In this document: positions 46,717 through 53,667 of the stretch, in pieces | How positions within the stretch are numbered: position 1 is the first letter of the stretch | Layout of the letters: each line of letters begins with the position of its first letter | Assembly (NCBI GenBank): GCA_027487575.1 | Contig: JAIYDJ010000057.1 | Coordinates: forward strand, 1-53,667 | Source: Rhodobacter sp. | GTDB lineage: Bacteria > Pseudomonadota > Alphaproteobacteria > Rhodobacterales > Rhodobacteraceae | Direction: 5' to 3' | Length of the DNA stretch: 53,667 nt | Made by a program: the position numbers and the translations under genes | The notes under the pieces: model-generated | Database searches by the model: none | Seen by the model: only the letters and a program-made list of their open reading frames with translations | Told to the model about the DNA's origin: nothing

Positions 46717-46938
46717 ATGACTATCCCCGACCCGCGCGAGCGGCAGATGGCGCGTCAGGCGCGTCTGGTGGCCATCGTTCTGGTCGGGACGATGGCCGTG
46801 TGGATCGGGGCGCAATATCTGGGTGGACAGTTGGGCTGGCCTTTGCGTTTCGCCCTGCTGTTCGACCTGCTTGCCCTTGCCGGGTTCATCTGGGCAATGG
46901 TGGTGACATACCGGATCTGGCGGCAGCGCCGGAGTTAG
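46717..46938 (+). CDS. DUF5337 small membrane protein
   Basis: The 73-residue protein has two helices (LVAIVLVGTMAVWIGAQYLG and FALLFDLLALAGFIWAMVVT) and a basic N- and C-terminus. It resembles the DUF5337 proteins found inside nuo operons of Rhodobacteraceae. Its function is unknown, but its constant position between nuoE and nuoF suggests assembly or stability of complex I. It starts three bases after the preceding gene and is 12 bases before nuoF. Confidence 0.75.
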   Translation: MTIPDPRERQMARQARLVAIVLVGTMAVWIGAQYLGGQLGWPLRFALLFDLLALAGFIWAMVVTYRIWRQRRS

Positions 46939-46950
46939 AAAGGGGCTTTC

Positions 46951-48246
46951 ATGCTCAAGGATCAGGACCGCATCTTTACAAACCTTTACGGGATGCACGA
47001 CCGCAGCCTTGCCGGGGCGCAAAAGCGCGGGCACTGGGACGGCACCGCAGGCATTCTGGCGCTGGGGCGCGACAAGATCGTCGAGATCGTCAAGGCGTCC
47101 GGTCTGCGCGGCCGGGGCGGCGCGGGCTTTCCCACGGGGCTCAAGTGGTCGTTCATGCCCAAGACGTCGGACGGTCGGCCCAGCTATCTGGTGGTCAACG
47201 CGGACGAATCCGAACCCGGCACCTGCAAGGACCGCGAGATCATGCGGCACGATCCGCACACCCTGATCGAAGGCTGCCTGATCGCGGCCTTCGCGATGGG
47301 GGCGCATGACTGCTACATCTACATCCGGGGCGAATACATCCGAGAGCGCGAGGCGCTGCAGCAGGCGCTGGACGAATGCTATGACGCGGGGCTTCTGGGC
47401 AGGAATGCCGCCGGGTCGGGCTGGGATTTCAACTGCTATCTGCACCACGGCGCCGGGGCCTACATCTGCGGCGAGGAAACGGCGCTCTTGGAAAGCCTTG
47501 AAGGCAAGAAGGGCATGCCGCGGATGAAACCGCCGTTTCCGGCGGGATCGGGGCTTTATGGGTGCCCGACCACGGTGAACAATGTGGAGTCGATTGCCGT
47601 TGTGCCGACGATCCTGCGGCGCGGGGCGGAGTGGTTTGCGGGCTTTGGCCGCCCCAACAACGCCGGGACCAAGCTGTTCGGCATCTCGGGCCACGTGAAC
47701 AACCCTTGCGTTGTCGAAGAGGCGATGTCGATTCCCCTGCGCGAGTTGCTGGACCGCCATTGCGGCGGGGTGCGCGGCGGGTGGAAGAACATCAAGGCGG
47801 TGATTCCGGGCGGGTCTTCGGTGCCGCTGCTGACGCAGACGCAATGCGACGATGCGATCATGGATTTCGACTGGCTGCGTGAACAGAAATCGGGGCTGGG
47901 CACGGCAGCGGTGATCGTGATGGACCAGTCGGTCGACATCATCAAGGCGATCTGGCGGCTGTCGAAGTTCTACAAGCACGAAAGCTGCGGCCAGTGCACA
48001 CCCTGTCGTGAAGGCACCGGCTGGATGATGCGGGTGATGGACCGTCTGGTGCGCGGCGAGGCGGAGGTCGAAGAGATCGACATGCTGATCTCGGTCACCA
48101 AACAGGTCGAAGGCCACACGATCTGCGCGCTCGGCGATGCGGCGGCGTGGCCGATCCAGGGGCTGGTGCGGGCGTTCCGCGAAGAAATCGAGGACCGGAT
48201 CAAAGCCAGGAAAACCGGGCGCATGGGGGCGATGGCGGCGGAATGA
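46951..48246 (+). CDS. nuoF: NADH-quinone oxidoreductase subunit F (51 kDa, FMN)
   Basis: The 431-residue subunit oxidises NADH with FMN and passes electrons to cluster N3. FMN/NAD sites are seen as [20 protein letters not shown] and [18 protein letters not shown]3 ligands as [15 protein letters not shown] and [13 protein letters not shown]. Length is standard. AAAGGGGC lies before ATG 46951, and the stop overlaps the next gene by ATGA. Confidence 0.97.
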   Translation: MLKDQDRIFTNLYGMHDRSLAGAQKRGHWDGTAGILALGRDKIVEIVKASGLRGRGGAGFPTGLKWSFMPKTSDGRPSYLVVNADESEPGTCKDREIMRHDPHTLIEGCLIAAFAMGAHDCYIYIRGEYIREREALQQALDECYDAGLLGRNAAGSGWDFNCYLHHGAGAYICGEETALLESLEGKKGMPRMKPPFPAGSGLYGCPTTVNNVESIAVVPTILRRGAEWFAGFGRPNNAGTKLFGISGHVNNPCVVEEAMSIPLRELLDRHCGGVRGGWKNIKAVIPGGSSVPLLTQTQCDDAIMDFDWLREQKSGLGTAAVIVMDQSVDIIKAIWRLSKFYKHESCGQCTPCREGTGWMMRVMDRLVRGEAEVEEIDMLISVTKQVEGHTICALGDAAAWPIQGLVRAFREEIEDRIKARKTGRMGAMAAE

Positions 48247-48617
48247 CACGGATCGCCCTGATCCTTCCGATGCTGCTCGCGGCTTGCATGCAAGGCGGGA
48301 TCGACGATTCCGAACGCGCCGATGGCGTGTTGCCCGGTACGCCGATCATGGTCGACGGCATGGAGCTGGTGGCCCGGCAGATGGACGACTGGCCGGTGAT
48401 GATCGCGCCGGTGGATGCGACCGGGCAAACGGTGATCACGCAGTCGGGCACCGGGCCCACGGTGGTCATCTCGGGCAGCGCCGACAGCCGCGACCGCGCC
48501 ATCCGTGCGCTGGCCGAGTTCTGCGGATACAAGATCGATCCGGCCGGGTTCGACACGCAGTTCGTGTACAAAGAGCCGGGATCGGGCAACTGGTGGTTCG
48601 ACGGGTTCTGCACATGA
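48243..48617 (+). CDS. Predicted lipoprotein in nuo operon
   Basis: The 124-residue protein has a signal peptide with a lipobox ([11 protein letters not shown], Cys15 by rough count) and a mature part of about 105 residues with no recognised domain; the C-terminal part has the segment NWWFDGFCT, similar to the WVFEGACA end of the next gene. It starts within the nuoF stop and its own stop overlaps the next start (ATGATG). It is a conserved-position unknown of the operon. Inner- or outer-membrane anchoring on the periplasmic side is expected from the lipobox. Confidence 0.7.
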   Translation: MTRIALILPMLLAACMQGGIDDSERADGVLPGTPIMVDGMELVARQMDDWPVMIAPVDATGQTVITQSGTGPTVVISGSADSRDRAIRALAEFCGYKIDPAGFDTQFVYKEPGSGNWWFDGFCT

Positions 48618-48922
48618 TGCGCTGGTCGTTCCTTGCTGCAGGCTTGGTCGCGCTGGCGGGCTGTGCCGCCGGGCCGCGCCCGATGCCGCTGGCCGAAAGC
48701 GGGCCGGTCGAGGTGGTGCTGAACGGCGCGTCCTTCATTGCCGATCTGCAGCCCGGTCCGGTTCTGACGGTCAGCCGCGAGCCTGCCTTCGGGAATGACG
48801 AGGGCAAGCTGGCCAAGGACGTGGCGCAGCAATTCTGCGCCAGCCGCAACGCGCGGCTGAACCCGCGGGCTTTTGGCAGGCATGCGGGCGGGTCTTGGGT
48901 GTTCGAGGGAGCCTGCGCATGA
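48614..48922 (+). CDS. Second predicted lipoprotein in nuo operon
   Basis: The 102-residue protein starts with a short signal peptide and lipobox (LVALAGCAAG) and ends in RHAGGSWVFEGACA. The C-terminal W-x-F-E/D-G-x-C pattern parallels the preceding gene, and both have a paired cysteine late in the chain (AEFC in one, QQFC in the other), so the two may be diverged duplicates. Function is unknown. It is coupled to the upstream gene by ATGA; 106 bases follow before the DUF5333 gene. Confidence 0.65.
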   Translation: MMRWSFLAAGLVALAGCAAGPRPMPLAESGPVEVVLNGASFIADLQPGPVLTVSREPAFGNDEGKLAKDVAQQFCASRNARLNPRAFGRHAGGSWVFEGACA

Positions 48923-49028
48923 CAAATCCCTTCCTTTCCGGCACTTGCCTGCCGATAGCGGTTTCGTGTCATGGCATATCAGCCGGGTCAGACCCATCTT
49001 GGGGCGGCATTCGTCCATGGAGAACCTG

Positions 49029-49424
49029 ATGAAACGCCTGAGTCTGATCCTGTGCCTGCTGTCGACCCCCGCCCTTGCGCTGGTTCCCATCAACCAGGAG
49101 CCACATATCAACGAAAGCATCGTTGCCGGGCGGGTCGGTGACATCATCCGCAACACCTGTCCGACGATCAGCGCCCGGATGGTCGTCGCCTATTCCAAGC
49201 TGAAAGAACTGGAGCGGTATGCCCGCGACAAGGGCTATTCCGAGGCCGATTTCGAGGCGTTCCGCAAAAGCGAGGTCGAGAAGAACCGCCTGAAGGCGCA
49301 GGCCGCCGCTTATCTGAAGGCCGCCGGTGCGGTCGAGGGTGATGCCGAAAGCTATTGCCGCGTCGGACGGGCCGAGATTGCCAAAGGCTCGCTGATCGGC
49401 GAATTGCTGAGGTCGTCCGAATGA
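49029..49424 (+). CDS. DUF5333 domain-containing secreted protein
   Basis: The 131-residue product has a clear signal peptide (RLSLILCLLSTPALALVP) and a helical mature domain of the DUF5333 family, with IIRNTCPTISARMVVAYSKL, the ARDKGYSEADFEAF motif and the final SYCRVGRAEIAKGSLIGELL. Two cysteines would form a disulfide in the periplasm. The family is found chiefly in Rhodobacterales nuo operons, and its role is unknown. ATG 49029 is the signal-peptide start. It overlaps the DUF3291 gene by ATGA. Confidence 0.78.
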   Translation: MKRLSLILCLLSTPALALVPINQEPHINESIVAGRVGDIIRNTCPTISARMVVAYSKLKELERYARDKGYSEADFEAFRKSEVEKNRLKAQAAAYLKAAGAVEGDAESYCRVGRAEIAKGSLIGELLRSSE

Positions 49425-49921
49425 TGCACCCTCCGGGCCATCATCTGGCAGAGTTGAACGTGGGGCGCCTTCTGGCCCCCACCGACGACCCCCGCGTGGC
49501 GGAATTCATGGCCGCGCTGGACCGGGTGAATGGTTTGGGCAAGCGGATGCCGGGCTTCGTCTGGATGATGGAAGGCTCGGGTGAGCCCGGCACCGGGAAC
49601 ACCGAAGCCAAGATCGCGGGCGACCCGCAGTATGTGTCGAACCTGACGGTTTGGGAAAGCGTCCAGACGCTGGAGGCGTTCGTCTGGAACACCGTGCACC
49701 GCGCCTTTTATGAGCGGCGGCAGGAATGGTTTCAGGTGCTGGGCCAGATGCATTTCGTCATGTGGTGGATACCTGCCGGGCATAGACCGACACTGGCCGA
49801 GGCGCTGGCCCGGCTTGACCATCTGCGCGAAAACGGCGACAGCGACCATGCGTTCGGCTGGAAGCATCTGGAACAGGCGAAGCTGTGGAAATCCCACGGC
49901 TGCACCCAAGCGGCGGAGTAG
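49421..49921 (+). CDS. DUF3291 domain protein
   Basis: The 166-residue protein is a DUF3291 member, with HLAELNVGRLLAPTDDPRVA, FVWMMEGSG, LTVWESVQTLEAFVWNTVHR and FVMWWIPAGHRPTLAEALAR. The fold is related to dimeric alpha/beta-barrel monooxygenases such as the ABM superfamily, and the function is unknown. It overlaps the DUF5333 stop and is followed five bases later by the chimeric 191-residue frame. No link to complex I is established. Confidence 0.85.
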   Translation: MMHPPGHHLAELNVGRLLAPTDDPRVAEFMAALDRVNGLGKRMPGFVWMMEGSGEPGTGNTEAKIAGDPQYVSNLTVWESVQTLEAFVWNTVHRAFYERRQEWFQVLGQMHFVMWWIPAGHRPTLAEALARLDHLRENGDSDHAFGWKHLEQAKLWKSHGCTQAAE

Positions 49922-49926
49922 GGGCG

Positions 49927-50502
49927 ATGTGCTATGGCGGTCTTGACCCGAAATACCAGATGCGCGAGATTGAGGCGCGGGTGAACCACGCCGGTTTAGC
50001 TGCCCGTCGAGGCCCCCGCGAACCGCTGCTTGCCGTTTCAAGGACTGGGTGGCGACCGTGGTCTGTTTTCGGCGGGGCTTTGGTCGCTTCCTTGCTTACC
50101 CTGACAGGATGCGATGACTCCATGCTGGTGCTGATGGATCCGGGAACCGCCCAACCTGCGGTGTTTGCGCGACCCGAACATTTTTCGCCCCAAGTCCGGA
50201 AAGACATGAGCGACTATTTCTTTGCCACATGGGTTGCGCGCAATTGCGGTGCGGCGATTCCCGCTCCTTTGGAGTATCAAGGAGATCTTGCGCCTAGAGC
50301 ACTGGCAGAAGCCAGAAGTCGCGGGGTGTACTTGGGATCTGAGATCAGGCTGACACAATTCATGAGCATCGGTGACGCCAATGCTGCCCAGTATGCATTT
50401 ATCGAAAAACACAAGATCGACCAGAGCAATCGACTTGACTGGTGCAAAGCAAAGCGAGCGGAAGCTGCCCAAAAAACCGGGATTGGACGTTACCTTGATT
50501 AA
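49927..50502 (+). CDS. Chimeric 191-residue protein: nuo-associated N-terminus joined to a DUF5333-like domain
   Basis: Residues 1-20 (MCYGGLDPKYQMREIEARVN) look like the start of the short MC-x-DPKYMxREIEARV protein that precedes nuoG in Rhodobacteraceae. From about residue 50 the frame contains a signal-like helix with a lipobox (LVASLLTLTGCDDS), and the rest (NCGAAIPAPLEYQGDLAPRA, ARSRGVYLG, LDWCKAKRAEAAQKTGIGRY) shares the Cys spacing and ending pattern of DUF5333. The downstream half is clearly lower in GC than its neighbours and uses AGA codons. It may be a fusion made by an insertion, or a separate lipoprotein gene running on in the same frame. It is 42 bases before nuoG. Confidence 0.6.
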   Translation: MCYGGLDPKYQMREIEARVNHAGLAARRGPREPLLAVSRTGWRPWSVFGGALVASLLTLTGCDDSMLVLMDPGTAQPAVFARPEHFSPQVRKDMSDYFFATWVARNCGAAIPAPLEYQGDLAPRALAEARSRGVYLGSEIRLTQFMSIGDANAAQYAFIEKHKIDQSNRLDWCKAKRAEAAQKTGIGRYLD

Positions 50503-50544
50503 CGCAAGATTGTCGGACGACTGGCTGATGATGGAGACCAAGAA

Positions 50545-52566
50545 ATGACCAACCTCAAGAAGATCAGCATCGACGGGATCGAGGTCGAGGTCGACGGTGC
50601 GATGACCATCATTCAGGCGGCCGAAGTGGCGGGCGTGGAAATTCCGCGCTTCTGTTACCATGAGCGGCTGACCATCGCGGGGAACTGCCGGATGTGTCTT
50701 GTCGAGGTGCAGGGCGGCCCGCCGAAGCCTGCGGCAAGCTGCGCCATGCAGGTCCGCGACCTGCGCCCCGGCCCGAACGGCGAAGCGCCGGTGGTCAAGA
50801 CCCGCTCGCCCATGGTCAAGAAAGCCCGCGAGGGCGTGATGGAATTCCTGCTGATCAACCATCCGCTCGACTGCCCGATCTGCGATCAGGGCGGCGAGTG
50901 CGATCTGCAGGATCAGGCGATGGCCTATGGCGTCGATTTCAGCCGCTATCGCGAACCCAAGCGCGCGTCTGAAGACCTGAACCTTGGTCCGCTGGTCGAC
51001 ACGCACATGACCCGCTGAATTACCTGCACGCGCTGCGTGCGATTTACCTCCGAGGTCGCCGGGATCACCCAGATGGGCCAGACCGGGCGCGGCGAGGATG
51101 CCGAGATCACCAGCTATCTGAACCTGACGCTCGACAGCAATCTGCAGGGCAACATCATCGACCTGTGCCCGGTCGGCGCGCTGACGTCCAAGCCTTATGC
51201 CTTCACCGCCCGCCCGTGGGAGTTGCGCAAGACCGAATCCATCGACGTTATGGATGCCCTGGGGTCCAGCATCCGGATCGACACCAAGGGGCGCGAAGTG
51301 ATGCGCATCCTGCCGCGCAACCATGACGGCGTGAACGAGGAATGGATTTCCGACAAGACCCGCTTTGTCTGGGACGGGTTGCGGCGGCAGCGGCTGGACA
51401 CGCCCTACATCCGTGAGAACGGCCGGTTGCGCAAGGCGGGCTGGGCCGAGGCGTTGGCGGCCGCTGCGGCGGCGATGAAGGGCAAGCGGGTTGCGGCGCT
51501 CGTAGGCGATCTGGCCCCGGTCGAGGCGGTCTGGTCGCTGAAGCGGCTGATGGATTCGCTTGGCGGCACCATCGAATGCCGGACCGACGGGGCGAAACTG
51601 CCCATCGGCAACCGCGCGGCCTATGTCGGCACGGCGCGGATAGAGGATATCGACGGCGCGCAGATGATCCAGTTGATTGGGACCAATCCGCGGTTGGAAA
51701 GCCCGGTGCTGAACGCCCGCATCCGCCGCGCCTGGACGAATGGCGCGAAGATCGGGCTGATCGGCGAGGCGGTGGACCTGACCTATGACTATGTCCATGT
51801 CGGCACCGATCGCGCCACATTGGTCGATCTGGCCGCGCGCGGGATTTCCGAGGAGACCAAGGCCAAGCCTTCGCTGATCATCGTGGGGCAGGGCGCGATC
51901 AGCGAGGCGGATGGTGAGGCGGTTCTCGCCCATGCGATCCGGCTGGCGGAAAACACGCAGTCGAAACTGTTGATCCTGCACACCGCGGCAGCCCGCGTCG
52001 GCGCGATGGATGTCGGTGCGGTCACCGAAGGCGGTCTGGCCGCGGCAACCGACGGGGCCGAGGTGATCTTCAACCTCGGCGCGGATGAAGTCGACATCGC
52101 GGCGGGTCCCTTCGTGATCTATCAGGGCAGCCACGGCGACCGGGGCGCGTCCCGTGCCGACATCATCCTGCCGGGGGCTGCCTATACCGAGGAAAACGGC
52201 CTGTTCGTGAACACCGAAGGCCGGCCGCAACTGGCGCTGCGCGCAGGCTTCGCGCCGGGCGAGGCCAAGGAAAACTGGGCGATCCTGCGGGCCCTGTCGG
52301 CCGAGCTTGGCGTGCAACTGCCGTGGGATTCGCTGGCCGGTCTTCGGTCGGCGCTGATCAAGGCGCATCCGCATCTGGGCCGGATCGACGAGGTCGCCGT
52401 GAACGAAGGCCCGGCGCTGGAACTGCGGGAGCCGGGCCGTGCGACGTTCCGCAACGTGATCCGCGACTACTATCTGACCAACCCGGTTGCCCGGGCGTCG
52501 GTGGTGATGGCCGAGTTGTCGGCGCTGGCGGCGGACCGCGCGCGTGCACCGCTGGCGGCGGAATAG
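50545..52566 (+). CDS. nuoG: NADH-quinone oxidoreductase subunit G (75 kDa) with in-frame TGA at codon 158
   Basis: Read through, the gene encodes a 673-residue NuoG, the iron-sulfur subunit that carries electrons from N3 to N2. N1b ligands C37, C48, C51 and C66, and N5 ligands H106, C110, C113 and C119, are intact. The N4 set should be C158, C161, C164 and C208; codon 158 is TGA (51016-51018), flanked by THMTR and [15 protein letters not shown]. The 515 codons downstream are in the same frame without defects, including the molybdopterin-oxidoreductase-like region to [16 protein letters not shown]. Translated conventionally, it ends at 157 residues and complex I would be dead. A GTG at 51037 could restart but would lack N4 ligands. 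Confidence 0.85.
51016..51018 (+). other. In-frame TGA replacing the first N4 cysteine codon of nuoG
   Basis: The reading is ATG ACC CGC TGA ATT ACC TGC ACG CGC TGC. The conserved protein motif at this place is RCIxCTRC, so only the third base of one cysteine codon differs. The position is exact, and the frame is unbroken on both sides. Confidence 0.9.
51026..51040 (+). other. Small hairpin just after the nuoG TGA
   Basis: GCACGC and GCGTGC form six perfect pairs around a GCT loop, beginning seven bases after the TGA. The bases also encode the conserved CTRC motif, so pairing may be incidental. The three-base loop is smaller than known bacterial SECIS loops. Confidence 0.4.
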
Positions 52567-52567
52567 G

Positions 52568-52978
52568 ATGCGCAGGGGGCCGGCCGTGGCGGTCCTGATG
52601 CTGGCGCTGGCGGGATTTGCCGCGTGCGGCCGCGAATCGGCGGATGCAGGCGACGGGTCAGGAACGGCGGCGCTGACCTATCTGGGAATCGAAACGATTC
52701 TGCTGGACGGCGATCTGGTGAACTTCCGGGTCGCCGTTCGGGGCGCGCGGGGCACGGATGACGTCGATGCCTATGCCCGTTGTGCTGCGGCGCAGTATAG
52801 TCTGATCCGCGGCTTCGGATTTGCGCGTCATGTCCGCACGAATGTCGCACAAAGCGGTGGAACTTGGCGCGGCGATGCGGTTTACACCATTTCGGCGGCG
52901 CTGCCCGACGGAACGCGGACAATCGACGCGGAAGTGACGGTGCGCGATTGCGGGGCCCGCGGCATACCGACGGTTTAG
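52568..52978 (+). CDS. Third predicted lipoprotein, between nuoG and nuoH
   Basis: The 136-residue product has a signal peptide with lipobox ([18 protein letters not shown], Cys near residue 20) and a mature domain without recognised family; it has a cysteine pair (ARCAAAQ and VRDCGARG) likely to form a disulfide, and strands such as [20 protein letters not shown]. It starts one base after the nuoG stop and is followed eight bases later by nuoH. Position only suggests a link with complex I. Confidence 0.72.
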   Translation: MRRGPAVAVLMLALAGFAACGRESADAGDGSGTAALTYLGIETILLDGDLVNFRVAVRGARGTDDVDAYARCAAAQYSLIRGFGFARHVRTNVAQSGGTWRGDAVYTISAALPDGTRTIDAEVTVRDCGARGIPTV

Positions 52979-52986
52979 GGGCGACA

Positions 52987-53667
52987 ATGATGGCGGATTT
53001 CTTGGCGACAGGTCTGGGGACGGCGGTGCTGATCGCGGCGCAATGCCTGCTGGTCATCGGGTTCGTGATGATCAGTCTGCTGTTTCTGGTCTACGGCGAC
53101 CGCAAGGTCTGGGCCGCCGTGCAGATGCGGCGCGGGCCCAACGTGGTCGGTGCCTTCGGCCTGCTGCAGTCGGTGGCGGATGCGCTGAAGTATGTGGTCA
53201 AGGAAATCGTGGTGCCCGCCGGGGCAGACCGGGCGGTGTTCTTCCTTGCCCCGATGCTGTCCTTCGTGCTGGCGATTCTTGCCTGGGCCGTGATCCCGTT
53301 CTCGGATGGCTGGGTGCTGTCGGACATCAACGTGGCGATCCTGTTCGTTTTCGCGATTTCGTCGCTGGAGGTGTACGGCGTGATCATGGGGGGCTGGGCG
53401 TCGAACTCGAAATACCCGTTCCTCGGGTCGCTCAGGTCTGCGGCGCAGATGATTTCCTACGAGGTGTCGCTGGGCCTGATCATCATCGGCATTATCATCT
53501 CGACGGGCAGTATGAACTTCGGGGCCATCGTGGCCGCACAGGACGGGTCGTTCGGCCTGTTCAACTGGTACTGGCTGCCGCACCTGCCGATGGTGTTCCT
53601 GTTCTTCATCAGCGCCCTGGCCGAAACCAACCGCCCGCCCTTCGACCTTCCGGAAGCGGAGTCCGAA
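52987..53667 (+). CDS. nuoH: NADH-quinone oxidoreductase subunit H, 5' part
   Basis: The frame is open from ATG 52987 (or ATG 52990) to the window end, 227 codons. NuoH is the membrane subunit that contacts the quinone channel. Hallmarks are [20 protein letters not shown], then [20 protein letters not shown] and the conserved [19 protein letters not shown], at whose end the window stops. Five or more helices are visible. The remaining C-terminal helices and the nuoI-N genes lie beyond the window. Confidence 0.96.
   Translation, partial: MMADFLATGLGTAVLIAAQCLLVIGFVMISLLFLVYGDRKVWAAVQMRRGPNVVGAFGLLQSVADALKYVVKEIVVPAGADRAVFFLAPMLSFVLAILAWAVIPFSDGWVLSDINVAILFVFAISSLEVYGVIMGGWASNSKYPFLGSLRSAAQMISYEVSLGLIIIGIIISTGSMNFGAIVAAQDGSFGLFNWYWLPHLPMVFLFFISALAETNRPPFDLPEAESE

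Noticed and set aside
45994..48249. A 751-codon open frame on the minus strand opposite the His-rich gene and nuoF
   Set aside because: Shadow frame caused by codon bias; the sense strand encodes conserved NuoF motifs.
50038..52374. A 778-codon open frame on the minus strand opposite nuoG
   Set aside because: It has no recognisable domains, is Arg/Asp/His/Gly-rich like other antisense shadows of GC-rich genes, and the plus strand is clearly nuoG.
50545..52566. Genome-wide reassignment of TGA to an amino acid
   Set aside because: Many genes in the window end properly at TGA with the next gene starting in the overlap (for example iolC/iolD and nuoF), so TGA is a working stop.

Overview
The window is high-GC DNA from an alphaproteobacterium, most likely the Rhodobacterales (Rhodobacteraceae). 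The reasons are the nuo operon layout with small interspersed genes of the DUF5333/DUF5337 type, a GTTC-N7-GTTC LexA box in front of uvrA, a bactofilin/M23 peptidase pair, and an RpiR-type regulator leading an iolCDEB operon. Genes are dense and mostly chromosomal housekeeping. No tRNA, rRNA, CRISPR array, insertion sequence or prophage was seen, and no stretch over 300 bases lacks a gene. The window starts inside prfB and ends inside nuoH.

Layout. 1-6.1 kb: prfB 3' end, a DUF2189 membrane protein, a DHA2-type MFS exporter gene broken by an in-frame TAG, bactofilin plus M23 peptidase, a DUF455 ferritin-like protein and a Bcp peroxiredoxin. 6.2-14.6 kb: a large AsmA/YhdP-like protein, queA, an MFS transporter, a DUF924 protein, lpdA and an HExxH protein. 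14.7-18.8 kb: uvrA with an SOS box, a DUF2892 membrane protein and a Crp/Fnr regulator with a palindromic site between them. 18.8-29 kb: mmsA with a divergent LysR regulator, a CBS protein, coaD, then the myo-inositol block rpiR-iolC-iolD-iolE-iolB. The mmsA product can finish inositol (and valine) breakdown, but iolG and a transporter are not in the window. 29-34.8 kb: a receiver-like protein, a PhoR-type kinase, yajC-secD-secF, a Mth938-like protein and an AlkD-type glycosylase. 34.8-40.5 kb: glmU-glmS-alkD on the minus strand; gph, a DegT-family aminotransferase and an SNase-like protein on the plus strand.

40.6-53.7 kb is the complex I operon: nuoA-B-C-[sulfotransferase]-D-[DUF4160-DUF2442]-E-[His-rich membrane protein]-[DUF5337]-F-[lipoprotein]-[lipoprotein]-[DUF5333]-[DUF3291]-[chimeric 191-aa ORF]-G-[lipoprotein]-H. 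Spacings are short and many neighbours overlap by ATGA, so the passenger genes are probably co-transcribed with complex I.

The most striking observation is that nuoG carries an in-frame TGA exactly at the codon for the first cysteine of the N4 [4Fe-4S] cluster, with intact reading frame on both sides. It may be a sequencing error, a fresh nonsense mutation or recoding (selenocysteine is the obvious thing to rule in or out). Next in interest are the accessory genes inside the nuo operon: a sulfotransferase, a DUF4160/DUF2442 pair, and a compositionally odd fusion ORF just upstream of nuoG.
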